From Paraspadella gotoi (Eukaryota > Chaetognatha), in contig CM119266.1 in NCBI GenBank assembly GCA_051294375.1, positions 3,699,530 to 3,763,529 of the forward strand: a stretch of 64,000 nucleotides of DNA. The letters are read 5' to 3'. The translations under genes were made by a program, and so were the position numbers. The notes beneath the pieces were generated by a model. That model was not told where the DNA came from, did not search any database, and saw only the letters and a list, made by a program, of their open reading frames with translations. Positions 11,877 to 24,300 of the stretch are shown here, piece after piece (position 1 is the stretch's first letter; each line of letters begins with the position of its first letter).

Positions 11877-12661
11877 TAGGACTAAGCTCTGACAAAAAAC
11901 CCAGAAGTTTTTTTTAATTCTTATACCGGCCAATGTAGAATGATGGCAATATTCCTATTGTTAAGTTTTAAAAAAATCCGACCATAAATATAGAAAATAT
12001 TAAACAAAATCTTCCGAAAATCCACCCCTTCTTTGGAAGATTTTCGCCATAGAAGATTTTTCCCGAGTCTGAATCCCGGTTGAAAACTCTTAGAATTCCG
12101 ATCATTAGCTCCTCTTTTACTTTTAGTTTAAATAAAAATTTCACTGAAATCGACTATTTCACTTTACCATGATCGTATCATACTAAAATAATTAAATAAA
12201 ATGTAAAGAAAAATTTTGAGAGCCCTTCAGACACTTTGCCAGAGGATTCCTGAATTTGGCGTCATCTGTGAAACCGGAACATATCTCAAATATAGGACAA
12301 GATAGCTTATTTATTAAATGAATGGATAAAATTTTTATATAGGTTGTACCAATTTCATGTTTATATTGTGTTGAAGGGAAAAAAATCCCTTTCATTTCTA
12401 TATAAAATTAAAGATGAAAATTTTTCCATACATAAGTTTTTTATTTGTTCTGGCTTGGTTTGATATCAAGATGTTGATGATTTGACAAGAGGATAAAAAT
12501 GCGAGCCTTTCAGATGTAACAGGATCGGAATCAAGTGTTTTTACATCGATTTTTTACCGGAATTTTTTCCAGGAGCGTTTATATTGTTTGGTAGTCAGAT
12601 TTGAACGAAAATCTCTATTGAAAAAATCTTTCTCGATCTCTCAGAACGACGTCGGCTCCTA
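11877..12661 (+). mobile_element. TAGGA-ended element with 7-bp duplication, copy 1
   Basis: It starts TAGGACTAAGCTCTG and ends GACGTCGGCTCCTA, so the ends share the inverted repeat TAGGA. It is flanked by CTATAGT directly before (11870-11876) and directly after (12662-12668). Internal landmarks shared by all copies include ACCGGCCAATGTAGAATGAT, GGAAGATTTTCGCCATA and GAGAGCCCTTCAGACAC. No open frame of useful length. Confidence 0.8.
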
Positions 12662-12796
12662 CTATAGTATGTCATCGGACTGTGTTATGTCTCTCTTCAG
12701 TATGTCATCGGTCTGTATACTATGATATATTTTTCAATTCCCTAGCATAAAAAATATATTTTTGAGGCCCAGTCAAAGTTATAAGATACAGAATTA

Positions 12797-13445
12797 TAGG
12801 ACTAATCTCAAAAATTGAAAAAAGCCAGAGGTTTTTGAAATATATTCTTGTACCGGCCAATGTAGAATGATGCCAATTTTGTTAATATTAAGTTTCAAGT
12901 AAATCCAACCATGGATATAGAAAATATTAACCAAAATCTTCGGAAAATCCACCAATTTGATGGAAGATTTTCGCCATAAAAGATTTTTCCTGAATCTGAC
13001 TACCGGTTGAAAACTCTCAGAATTCCGATCGTTAGCTCCTTTTTTACCTTTACTTTAAATAAAAATTTCACCAAAATGGACTAATTCACTTTACCATGAT
13101 CATATCATATTAAAATAACTAAATAAAACGTAAAGAAAAATTTTGAAAGCCCTTCAGACACTTATCCAGAGGATTCCTGAATTTGACGTCATTTTTTGAA
13201 CAGGAACATACCTCAGTCACGTTTATATTGTTTTCAAGGAAAAAAATCCCTTTCATTTCTATATAAAATCAGAGATGGAAAATTTTTCCGTCCAGAAGCA
13301 GTCTATTTCTTCTGGATTGTTTGATATCATTGATTTTTTACTGGAATTATTCCCAGGAACGTTTATATTGTTTGGTAGTCAGATTTGAACAAAAATCTCA
13401 ATTGAAAATATCTTCCTCGATCTCTAAGAACGACGTCAGCTCCTA
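12797..13445 (+). mobile_element. TAGGA-ended element with 7-bp duplication, copy 2
   Basis: Same ends (TAGGACTAATCTC...GTCAGCTCCTA) and internal landmarks as copy 1. The flanks AGAATTA and AGAATAA match at six of seven positions, consistent with an older insertion. Confidence 0.72.
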
Positions 13446-14109
13446 AGAATAATAACTACCTTAGTTTTAAAAATAGTCAATTAGGTAATAGGTATATTAC
13501 TTTTAAGAAATTATAATTGGTATGCCTGAATCAATTTTTAACGGGCTTTCTTGCAATGCCCATATTTACATAAATTAGTGAGATTATGATTGCTTAAAAG
13601 AGCTATGAATTCCAAGTAACGAATTTCCATTTATTTTTGATTGAAAAGCTATTAGGACAAAAACAGTTTTATTTGACAACGATTTAATTGACATTGTTTG
13701 AATTGAGTCTATATTTTGCAAAATTAGTACAAAAGTTATCAAATTTTCTCAAACATTAACTTACCAACTTCAACTGCAATTAAAAAAAAACTGAGTTTGA
13801 AAAAATTTTTCGACTTAGCCTAAGCTCTTGTCCACAATGTCCAGCAGCAACCTTTAATTTTTTTATCATTCCAGAGATGGTATATTTCCATTTTCTTTTT
13901 CCTCCTATAAAAAGAACCTTGAGCACATTTGCATATTTTCAACATATTTTTCCAGAGCGCACCATAAACAAAGAAATTTTTTTTAGGTCAAAAGAATACA
14001 TTTTTAAAGGTCTTGTTCTTTTTTGTGAAACAAAACAACATTCAAATTAAGTTTTTTTTATTTTAAGCTTTATTTACGAGAGGGCTCCCAAACAAATTTG
14101 CTCATTACG
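13446..14109. other. Intergenic, no gene seen
   Basis: AT-rich DNA between two mobile elements. I see no open frame, tRNA or repeat with a recognisable boundary. Confidence 0.5.
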
Positions 14110-14111
14110 TA

Positions 14112-15261
14112 CATGGTGACAATTTTACAAGCGCCGGTAGAAATACGCTGTCATTTGCAAAACCAGTGGATAATTTCATTGATTTTAAAATTAGTTGAGT
14201 AGAACATATTAAAGTCATTTATGTGTTCAAATTTTATATTGATCAGTTAAGATATGCCTTGGCAATGAGTGGAGAAAGTTGGCTTGTAAAATCGGGTTTC
14301 ATTTTCTAACTCACTTTTTTTAGATTCAATTTTTCTTTCTTACTTTCAGTAAGTTTTCTGAAGAAATTTAAAATAAAATAATAATATTATTATTATCTTC
14401 TGAAGCCCTTTCAAATCTAAAGAGAATGACATACTTGCAAATACTTTATATATAAATTAAACCGGCCCAGCTTTAATTTAATTAGGATAAATCTCTTTTT
14501 TTCAGGCTCTTTCATGATACTGAGGCGACTTACCACCGGTCTCTCTCTCTAAACCCTTCCTCTCTCCTCTTTCTCCGAGCCGGTCTATTCCACACGGTCA
14601 CTTTGCCCTAGCTTTGGCAATGACCTTAGATTGACCGGACACAGTAATAGGGCCGAGGCGACCGTAAGGTCAAATTGGTCCGGGCGATGATAAAAGTGGA
14701 TCAGGAGAGAGGTCGTCTCACTTCTTTTTACTTCTCTTACATCGTCACAATTCTTCACCTTCTCCTCACTTTTATTATTACTATTTTCGTCTTCTTTCTA
14801 TAAATAATAATATTTTATGTTATAATAATTTAATCAAGGTCATATATTTAAAAAAAAGATTTAAAAATTTTAGATAATTAACTTTTGACTCTTTTAATTG
14901 AACCAAGGCTGGGCAGCTTAATTTTTATATTAGGCTTTCATAAGTATATCATTCTCTTCATTTTTAAAAGGGCTTTCTGAGGATATTAATATTGTTAATA
15001 TCTTAATAAATACTTTGTTTAAATAAGAGCTAAAAGTTAAAAAAAAAGAATTTAAAAACAGTGAGTTGGAAAATGAAACCCGATTTTACAAGCCAACTTT
15101 CTCCACTCATTGCCAAGGCATATCTAATTGATTAATATAAAATTTGAACACATGAATGACTTTAATATGTTCTACTCAACTAATTTTTAAAATCAATGAA
15201 ATAACCACTGGTTTGCAAATGACAGCGTATTTCTACCGGCGCTTGTAAAATTGTCACCATG
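14112..15261. mobile_element. Tc1/mariner-like element with long inverted repeats
   Basis: The ends CATGGTGACAATTTTACAAG and its reverse complement are flanked by TA on both sides (14110-14111 and 15262-15263). The inverted arms run about 330-450 bp and share GCGCCGGTAGAAATACGCTG and TTGGCAATGAGTGG-type sequence. The centre holds a 45-bp piece with GAGGCGACTTACCACCGG also found at 38541. No transposase is visible. A partial relative lies at 27440-28112. Confidence 0.65.
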
Positions 15262-16100
15262 TACTCGAAACAAAATCAATTATCAAAAAACTTATACATA
15301 AAAAATGAGTATGTTTTGTCTTTAAGTATCTTTTTTCCAAATATTAAAATCTCTTCACATTTTCGTTTGGGGAATTTTTTTCCAGTTGCGTGTTTCAAAT
15401 GGTTACGCTGTCAGTTTTAAACCAGCCACGTCATTTTACAAAAACCGTGCAATCGAGTCTTGGCCAGTTTTGCAATTTTTTCGTTACGAAATCTCGAAAC
15501 ATTTAAAAGTTTTAAGCTTTAAATTTTAGTGACATCAGAAATTTATATATTTTTAATGACGACTTGGATTGACAATGGAGCTTGACAATGGAAATTGACA
15601 ATTTGTAAAGGAAACGAAAAAAGAAAAAAGAAACTAAAAAAGACTTTTGTGTGTAAGCTCCAAGTCGTTAAAACAAGTTTTACTATCAGAATAAAAATCT
15701 GACGAAATAATGCAAATCTGTAGTCGGGCATTGCCTAGTAGGGTGGAGTGATGAAATAATTGAGCGACGAAACAATGTTTTTTTGCTGCCTTTGTATATG
15801 TAATAAAAAATAATTAAGCCCTTTTTCAAAAAAAATTTGCATAACAGTATCATTAATTGAATTTTTTTTATAGTAATATCCTTATAAAATCATAAAATTT
15901 CAAAATCATATTTTTAAAATTTTATAAAATTTTGTAAAATATGTTACATGATATTTTTAGGTTAAAGATGCGAAAAATAACCAAAATGTTTCATCATATA
16001 ATAGTTTCTACTACAAAATGTAAAAAAGTGGAGAATTTGACCTTTTTTTCCTATTTTTGATGCTGAAGACATTGAAATTTTTAATAACATATTTTATATT
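15262..16100. other. Intergenic AT-rich DNA with SINE fragment
   Basis: No gene. A short S1 SINE fragment (GTAGTCGGGCATTGCC) occurs at about 15720-15736, followed by AT-rich sequence related to the foldback family. Confidence 0.45.
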
Positions 16101-16156
16101 TTGGATCAGTAGAAGAAGTTTGAATTTGTTTACCACAACGATTTTATTGGTACATA

Positions 16157-16206
16157 GGGACGTACATGTTTCGGCTTTAAATTACAAGCCTTCTTCAGCG
16201 CCATAG
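16157..16206 (-). ncRNA. Hammerhead ribozyme motif, left arm
   Basis: On the minus strand, CTGAAGA (16198-16192) is followed by one extra A and a 5-bp stem II, GGCTT/AAGCC. Then comes GAAACATGTA (16172-16163), where ACATGT can form the minimal two-pair stem III and A is the residue before the cleavage site. The flanks GGCG and CGTCC allow a short stem I. This matches the CUGANGA...GAAA core and very short stem III described for Penelope-like elements. Activity is inferred, not shown. Confidence 0.65.
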
Positions 16207-16563
16207 AAAATTGTTTGTAAATTTTACAAATTATTTGTGCAAAGGAAAAGTAAGAGAGAGAGAGAGAGAGAGAGGGAGACAAAGAGAGGGCAAAGTTTCC
16301 AACACAGGGTTGAGAAAAGAATAGTGGTCAGATGTGAGGACAGGTTAAGGTGAACCCTTTTCACCTTAACCTGTCTGCTTAAATTGTGAGTTAGAAAGAG
16401 CCCATGCCTATTGTCCACTAGAATATTAGAACTGATCAGTTGTTCAGTACCATGAAAACTCAAAAAAACTATTAATACTTACAAATCATAAGATAAGGTA
16501 GCTTTTTAGGGCTGTTTAAAGTACAAGCCTAAAGCTCGCACTTTTGTTTTTCAAATTCAATTC

Positions 16564-16602
<39 letters not shown>

Positions 16603-16646
16603 TTTTCCTTTGCACAAATAATTTTTAAAATTCACAAACAATTTTC

Positions 16647-16696
16647 TATGGCGCTGAAGAAGGCTTGTAATTTAAAGCCGAAACATGTACATCCCT
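16647..16696 (+). ncRNA. Hammerhead ribozyme motif, right arm
   Basis: CTGAAGA at 16654-16660, extra A, stem II 16662-16666 with 16675-16679, GAAA at 16680-16683, and minimal stem III plus cleavage site CATGTA at 16684-16689. It is nearly identical to the left-arm motif, but C to T/A changes weaken stem I. Confidence 0.62.
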
Positions 16697-17000
16697 ATGT
16701 ACCAATAAAATCGTTGTTGTAAACAAATTCAAACTTCTTCTACTAATTCAAACACAACGAAACGAAAGGAAATTCGCGATATTTTGGATCTAACTTTTTA
16801 TGAAGAATCAGAATCTTTAATAAAAATGTATAAATTATTTTGAAAATTTATGAGTTTATAAAGATATTATAATAAACATATTGTAATTAATGATACTGTT
16901 CCCCAAACAATATAAGCAAAATATTTTTTGTACTCCTTAATCATACTATCTCACGTCTAAATATCCTTGTTTGTTCACTCAAATAAAATTTATGTTCCCC

Positions 17001-17280
17001 AGTGCTATTGCCTCGGTTCACCCCGCCTATAAACATAACACCTTCAGTCGTGGCCCGCTGGCTCATTGAATAAAGCCATCAGCTCATAACCACTAGGTAC
17101 CGGATTGGGATTGAACCCTGTGTGAAGCGTGAGGACGGCCGTAAGCCGCCTTGGGGGCGTGGCAAACCCTTAAGCCTGGTTCCAAGCCTAGGACCCATTC
17201 CATTGCTGTTAGAGGGGGTTATAGATGTTAGGGATAGTCATCTTCAGCCCACTTAGCGCCTTATCCACAAATATTTTGCG
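17001..17280 (+). mobile_element. tRNA-derived SINE, family S1, copy 2
   Basis: It shows TTCACCCCGCCTATAA, GTGGCCCGCTGGCTCATTG, GGTACCGGATTGGG and a 3' part with GTCTTCAGCC-like sequence ending near AGCGCCTTATCC. Collinear with the copy at 18572. Confidence 0.7.
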
Positions 17281-17454
17281 CCGCGACGCAACTAAAAAAC
17301 GAGGATAACAAAAGAACAATAGTACTACTAACAAATCGAATAATAACAAATCAAAGAGAGTAAGTCAGTTAACTACCAGTTTTATGTCATTACTCTCAGC
17401 CTTTCTTTGTATTGAAAAAGAGATTTTCTTATTTTATTTTTGTTTTTCTTTCAT

Positions 17455-18177
17455 TAGGACTAAGCTCTGATGAACAAAGCCCGAGGTTTTTTTAATATAT
17501 TCTTATACCGGCCAAGGTAGAATGATGGCAATATTGTTAATATTAAGTTTCAAAAAAATCCGACCATAAATATAGAAATTATTAACTAAAATCTTCGGAA
17601 AATCCACCACTTCTTTGGAAGATTTTTGCCATAGAAGATTTTTCCTGAATCTGACTCCCGGTTGAAAACTCTTAGAATTCTGATTGTTAGCTCCTCTTTT
17701 ACTTTTACTTTAAATAAAAATTTCACCAAAATGGACTAATTCACTTTACCATGTTCGTATCATATCAAAATAACCAAATAAAATGTAAAGAAAAATTTTG
17801 AGAGCCCTTCAGACACTTTGCCAAAGGATTCCAAAATTAGACCTCATTTGTTAAACAGGAACATACCTCAGTCACGTTTATATCGTTTTCAAGGATAAAA
17901 ATCCTTTTCATTTCTATATAAAATCAGAGATGGAAAATTTTTCCATCCAGAAGCAGTCTATTTGTTCTGGGTTGTTTGATATCAAGATGTTGATGATTTG
18001 ACAAGAGAAAAAAAATGCGAGCCCTTCAGATGCAACAGGATCGGAATCAAGTGTTTTTACATCGATATTTTACCAGAATTTTTACCAGGAGCGTTTATAT
18101 TGTTTGGTAGTCAGATTTGAACGAAAATCTCCATTGAAAAAGTCTTCCTCGATCTCTAAGAACGACGAAGACTCCTA
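17455..18177 (+). mobile_element. TAGGA-ended element with 7-bp duplication, copy 3
   Basis: The ends TAGGACTAAGCTCTGA and GACTCCTA are flanked by CTTTCAT on both sides (17448-17454 and 18178-18184). The internal landmarks match copies 1 and 2. Confidence 0.8.
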
Positions 18178-18344
18178 CTTTCATCTATCATTTTATTATT
18201 TATTTTAATTTTTTTTTCAAACACTTCACTCTTTTCTTCCTCCATTTTCCTTTTCTACTATTTTTTAATTTATAAATGTGGTTCAAAGTATTTAAACTCA
18301 TTTATACTAAAAATTCTTAGAGGCTTTAAAGTTTTTGTGGTTTT

Positions 18345-18512
18345 TTATGGACATTGAGTCATTCATTAGCTTATTCCGGTTTTTACTGGTAATAACTGTC
18401 GATGACACAATGAAATCATAAATGTGGTTTTTTATGGACATTGAGTCTTTCATTAGCTTATTCCGGTTTTTACTGGTAATAACTGTCGATGACATAATGA
18501 AATCATAAATGA
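18345..18512. repeat. Tandem duplication, unit about 85 bp
   Basis: Two near-identical units, each containing ATGGACATTGAGTC, ATTCCGGTTTTTACTGG and AACTGTCGATGACA. The minus-strand open frame that spans them is just the duplication. Confidence 0.85.
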
Positions 18513-18571
18513 CCTCGGTAACTTTCATAATAGTATTATTATATTATATTATTATATTAATACGTGAAGTT

Positions 18572-18830
18572 GTAGTCGGGCATTGCCTAAGTTCACCCCG
18601 CCTATAAGCATAACGCCTTCTGTCGTGATCCGGTGGCTCATTGAGCAAAGCCACTCGGTACCGGGTTCAAGCCCAACCCGGTACCTCCCCTGCGGGATGC
18701 GTGAGGATGGCCGTAATCCGCTTGGGGGGGCTGGAAAACATTCAATCCTGGTTCTCAGCCCGTGACCCGTACTGGCTGCTGAGGGGGCATAAGAATTACG
18801 GATAGTAGTCTTCAGCCCATTTACCGCCTC
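18572..18830 (+). mobile_element. tRNA-derived SINE, family S1, most complete copy
   Basis: Begins GTAGTCGGGCATTGCCTAAG. The head carries CCGGTGGCTCATTGAGC (A-box position) and CGGGTTCAAGCCC (B box), and the body runs to TCTTCAGCCCATTTACCGCC. Pol III type internal promoter spacing fits a tRNA-derived SINE. Confidence 0.72.
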
Positions 18831-19095
18831 ATGTATGAGAAAAGTTATCATTAAGTCAGAAAAAAAAATAAAAACAATGATATAGTGAAACTAATTATAA
18901 AATTTTAAAATCGAAGAGATTTTAAGAGGAAGTATCAATTTAAAATTTATAAAATAAATGATACTGTAGGGGTACATGATACATGTTTATTGGCAGGTTA
19001 AAATAACAGGAACAGAGAGACGTTCAATTTACATGATATTGAGATGAGACTAACTAAGAGAGCGCGGCCCTGGTTAAGGAAGAGAGAAAGAGAGA

Positions 19096-19132
<37 letters not shown>

Positions 19133-21342
19133 AGTAACCGGCTTCTCTCGCGACCACACGACAAAGTGACCAGCTGGGGTCAACCCCGTGGCGACGAAAC
19201 CATTGTCGCCACAATACTAACTGTAGTGTTCATTGACTTCTCTGCTAGATGCAAATCAATAATATTATTAATGAGTCCAGGTCGAATAAAAAATGACGTA
19301 ACGAGTGACGAAACACGACGCGTCAACCCGCATTACGTAATTTACCCTCATCTTTTATTGATTCAAAATCTTAAGTTTTTATTAAATTTTACGAAACCAA
19401 AACTCTAAAGAAAAAGCGACTTTCTTTTGAATGCAAATATTGAGTCAGTAAATCTAAAATTGTTTAATAGCAATTAGGAAACTAAAATTAAAATTTTTAA
19501 AACTGTAACAAAAATTTCTTAGGCAAAAAGATAAAATCTTAAAAAATATAGTACATGGATATGTAGAGAAAAAGCTTTTCAATATAATTTCTAAATATAT
19601 AACTATATTTTTATTAAGTAAATCGGTTATTTACTTCTTTTTTAAAAAAAATGTATGTAATCAAGTTTAAGTATTAAGGTTAGGGATTAAGTTAGGGATC
19701 AGGTGAGTGATTAAGGGCTAGGGTTAGGGTATTGGGTTAAAGATTAAAGTTTAGGGTTAGGGATTAGAGTTAAGTATTGGTTTATAAGTTTAAAAATATA
19801 TTTAAGTTAAATATAAAGTTAAAATTGTATTCTCGGAGAAGAGAACCAAAAGATTAGTTGAGATCGCTTGACTAAAAATTGTTTCCAAGAACGAAAATAA
19901 ATCAAAGTAAAAAACGATAAAAATTGTTAAGGGAAAATGTTTAATTTTGTTCAAACAATAAAAAAAGTTCCATGTGTTTCTCTTATTGCGCACTTTTTAT
20001 GATGAAGGTCGATTGGTGATCATGGAAAAAGAGAGAGAGAGAGAGAGAAAAAAAAANNNNNNNNNNAGAGAGAGAGAGAGAGAGAGACGCCCTAAGCTAT
20101 GACGACAAAAAACTAGAGTGGCGTACACGTGTCTTAATGTCCTGTTTTAAAAAAATCAAAATTTTTAATAAAAAATTTGAGATCGATCTCTCAATGCATG
20201 TCAAAAGAAATACATGGATGATAGAGGGAGATAGCACGCACGTTTGTGCTCTCTCTTTCTCTCTTTCTCTCTCTCACTCTTCCTCCCTCCATAGACATTG
20301 CCTAATGATGAGAGCGCGCAGTTTCCGAGCTTTTGATGCAGGAATGAAAAAACAATCGAGTCTTGAGTTAAGTTCGAATTTTAATAAAAATTCCTTTTAA
20401 TTTATTGTTCATATTTCTTTTGTTTAATCCACTAGATGTCTTTTTCTGATGATATTTTGTTTTATTCAAGAATTTGCCGCTTTCAACATATGTTCTTATC
20501 TATGTGAGATTAAAAAAGAAAATTCAAAGAGTTTTACCATTGGTGAAGTAAATTTTATGTCGTTATTTATGGATAAAAAAATTTATTAAAAAGGAATATT
20601 TTATTGACAATTAATAAGGATAAAAAATTATTTTCTGGTTCAAAAGTATTCCTAGGGATTTTTTTCCGAATGTAAAATTTAAAAGCAGATAGTATCATCA
20701 ACGAGAAGCCTGAAGCGAAGCCCTGCCCTGTATATTGATTTAAACAATTCTTTCATATTTTTTTGTTTAATAATTAATTTGTTACTTTTCCCGAAAGAGT
20801 GTCTTTTGTTTCCCCTTTGATTCTTAGTAAAAATAAACTTTTCATTTTTGTTCGACGATCGATATAATAATATTTATATTTTTATAAACGATGAAAATTT
20901 TACATTTAAAAATCATTAAAAAAAAAATTTTGTCCTGATTTAAAGCGGAAAACTCACCTTTTATTGTCATCGTCATCGTCTCGAGACTCTCGAGACTAAT
21001 CGAGAATTGTACAAATTCCTCCGCCTCTTCTTTCTCCTCCTCCTCCTCCTCCTCCTCCTTTATCCTTTGCTTAGCAACTTAACAACAGCAAGAATAATAA
21101 TTTTATAACGTTGTTGTATATAATAAGGGGTTTAACCCTGAATTATGACCACACTAGACACTAAGTAATTACGCTAATATTACAAAAACTGTGTAATTTA
21201 GTATTAAAAAATTTTAAATAAAGAAAAGAAGATAGAAAAAGTAATTTAGAAAGGAAAAAATTGCCAAAAAAAAAATTAAAAGTAAAAAAAAAGAACAAAA
21301 GAACAAAGAGCAAAAACGACGACGACAACAACGACGCCCAAG
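18831..21342. other. Intergenic, microsatellites and one gap
   Basis: No gene seen. It contains (GA)n at 19081-19131 and 20029-20087 (ten N at 20057-20066), decayed telomere-like GGGTTAGGG repeats at about 19675-19760, and a short CTCCTC run near 21035. The last few hundred bases should hold the LRRC27 promoter. GTCTCGAGACTCTCGAGAC at about 20980 is a short palindrome of unknown meaning. Confidence 0.5.
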
Positions 21343-24300
21343 ATGCCCCCTCCTGGTCACGTGATCACTTTGCCCAGTGATCAATTTCACGCTGATTTGG
21401 CGTCGACGACGGAAATGGCCGTTGACGAGTTGAGCATCACTGGTTGGCGAAGTGGAGGCGAAGTTCACGACGAAGACGACGACGAAGAAGACGATAATTA
21501 CGACGAAATAGACAACGATGGAGTCGGCAACACCGGCGACTGCACCGGCGACTGCACCGGCGACTGCACCGGCGACTTTACCGGCAAGATTCGCCCCGCG
21601 TCCATTGAAGGCGTCTTTAGATCTGGAGTCAGAAGCCCTATCGGCCAGGCGAGCCTCGATGGGAGAGCCAGCGTCGATAGCAGGGCTTGCGTCGACAACT
21701 GCCGGGCCACTGCGTCGGCAAAAACGAAGGAGAGGCCGAAATCAGAAGGGAACAGAAGAAGAAGAAGAAAGAAGAAGACAGAGAGAGAAGAAGGAGCGAC
21801 CAAGGAAAGAGAAGAAGAGAAAGAAGAAGATCACTCTTTAAATCCAACAGGTTTTACTGAATATCTGAACAGTAAATACTGAACACTGTTCAGTGTTGAC
21901 TGTTCACAGTCAGTACTATTCAAAGCTAACTTCGTTACTTGTTGTATGACGCATTCGATTCTTTAAATAAATTTTTGGTCTGTCTTTTTGAGTAAAAAGA
22001 CAAGTTGCTTCTTTAACTAAAAATCACACAACAAATAATATTATTCTCATAATCGTGTCCAATGAAAATATATACTAATGACGTATCAATCTTGCATCTC
22101 CTTACAGATCTTGTCGTTAAAAGAATCATTTCTCACGTCGCAGAGACTCGCGGAGCAATTTTGGATTTAGCGCGGCGCCGATTAGCGGCGCTGCCGCCGG
22201 CGTTGGCACCGCAAGAGTCTCCAGCGTCATCCTCGTCGACAGCTCCGCAGCTGCAGCGCAGCGTTGGAGATCACGTGACTCATCTTTATCTCAACTCGAA
22301 TTTGATTCGTCGTTTGACTCCGGATTTTTTTGAGTAAGACAAAGATACGTTTTGCCTTTGAGTTAATTTTATCAATTTAAAATATCACTCATCAATTTAG
22401 AGTTAAAATAATTCCGATATTAAACCCGGAATTTTACAGGCACAAAAACAGTTGTTTTATAGCCTTGCTCCGTTTACAATTTACTTGATAATATTTTAAA
22501 ACTATACATCAAATTATGATTATTACTTTTAGCAAATTATGTCTTTGTCTAACAATGATCAAGATACTTTTATATTATATAAGTTGTTAAAATTTGGATT
22601 TTAATGGAACAAGAAAAGAGAAAACTTCCCAAATTACCTGTAAATTATCTCCGTGATTAATAAACCTTCTTTTCTTTTTCTCATAGGAGAATGAAAGTCT
22701 TGGAATATCTTGACCTGAGGGATAATCAGTTAGAAAGTCTGCCATCGGGTGTCCAACTGGCGAAGCATAAATCATTAAAAGCCTTGATGCTTCAGGTGAC
22801 CTAATTGGGAATTGGAATCTATGCTCTCCAACAAGAAAACGAGAGGCGGGTTGACCAGAAATTAACCTTATTTTCTGCCACAGTAGCGTAGGGCTTGAAC
22901 CCGCGTTTTTTCAGGTTTAAAACTTTAAACCTGATCCACTATCAAAAGGAAAAACATTTAATGTATAAATGACTTGTTAGCCCATGAAGAATTGCACGGA
23001 ACAAAGCTTTTTCAAACTTATATAGATTTTTGTTTTCTGATTCAACAGAACAATAAACTGGAATCTTTGCCTTTGGAACTTGGAAATGTTTTGACCCTAA
23101 CTTCACTCAACTTCACTGGAAATCCTTTAAAGTTTCCGCCTCAAGATGTCATTCGTTGTGGATGTCGCGCGATCTTGCTTTATTTGCAGGTCGGTCATCT
23201 ATCTGCCTTTGTTCTTGCTTTATTTGCAGGTCGGTCGTCTATCTGCTTTATATGTTGGGAATTAAGTACTTACGTGAATTTCTAATCGTTGCAGCTTTTT
23301 TAAAAAAAGTTTTTAATTTCAGAACCTTGGTGTACTTCGTCGACAATTATGTACGGCAGTGAATTCACAATTTTTTAGCAGCTAAATTTAAAGCTGATAA
23401 AATTATCGATAACTCGATGAATTTTTGTTCAATCGAACGAAGCTCCATCTATCATCTTGGCTTTATAACATTCGTTTTCTTAGGTCGTAGCCTCGATATC
23501 GATTCTATCTCTTTTCGCAGGAATGTTGGTATGATAGTCTCGCGGACAGTCATGCCGACAGCCATGCCGACAGCCATGCCAACAGTCATGCCAACAGTCA
23601 TGCCAACAGTCATGCCAACAGCCATGCCAACAGCCATGCCAACAGTCATGCCAACTCTATTGGACGAAACAGCGTCAAAGACGATGACGACGACGACGCC
23701 GACATTTTCCCGGCGCCCACTTCTCGGCCCTCGTCTCGTCTCCGCTTTTCCGGTGCCAACGACGCAGCCTTACGCGGCTCTGCTCTACAGCGCCAACAGA
23801 ATGCAGCGCCGGAAGTCGAATTCCCGATACGTCAGGCGCCGCTCCAGCTGCAGCAGCAGAAGTCATACGCTGAGTTTAAGTCTGAACTCATGGCTAAGCT
23901 GGAGCGAGCTGGAGTGCCGGTGGGTAGGAGCTGAGAGAGAGTGAGTTAGTGACCGTTAGTAGGAGCAAATCTTGGTGAGCTGGAGCGTAGGTCAATAGGA
24001 ATGCGGACTGTCGACTGGAGCAAGAGGGTAGAGGAGCGGTCAGTGCGGACTGTCAACTGGAGTAAGAGAGTAGAGGGGAATTCAGTGTGGACTGTCGACT
24101 GGAGCAAGAGAGTAGAGCATTCAGTGTAGACTGTTGACTGGAGCAACAGGGTAGAGTAGCGGTCAATGAGGACTGTCGACTGGAGCAAGAGAGTAGAATT
24201 TTTGTATTGAATGATGATGATGATGTTTGCGGGTTCGCTGTAAATAGAAATTAAATTATTTAATAATAATAATAATAATAATTTTTTTCCATCACTCGTC

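Larger units (their letters stand above)
16108..16744. mobile_element. Inverted pair of hammerhead-bearing repeat ends
   Basis: Two arms of about 150-175 bp in opposite orientation (16108-16275 and 16569-16744) share AGTAGAAGAAGTTTGAA, the ribozyme core and TGCAAAGGAAAAGTAAGAG, ending in (GA)n or (CT)n next to the spacer. The right arm continues into AACACAACGAAACGAAAGGA, the 3' signature repeated near 39560 and, inverted, near 52105. The arrangement resembles the inverted or tandem terminal repeats of Penelope-like elements, but no reverse transcriptase is present. Confidence 0.65.

Noticed and set aside
19675-19760. True telomeric array
   Set aside because: The units are irregular (TTAGGG, TTAAGG, TTAGAG mixed) and short. 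It is a decayed telomere-like stretch.
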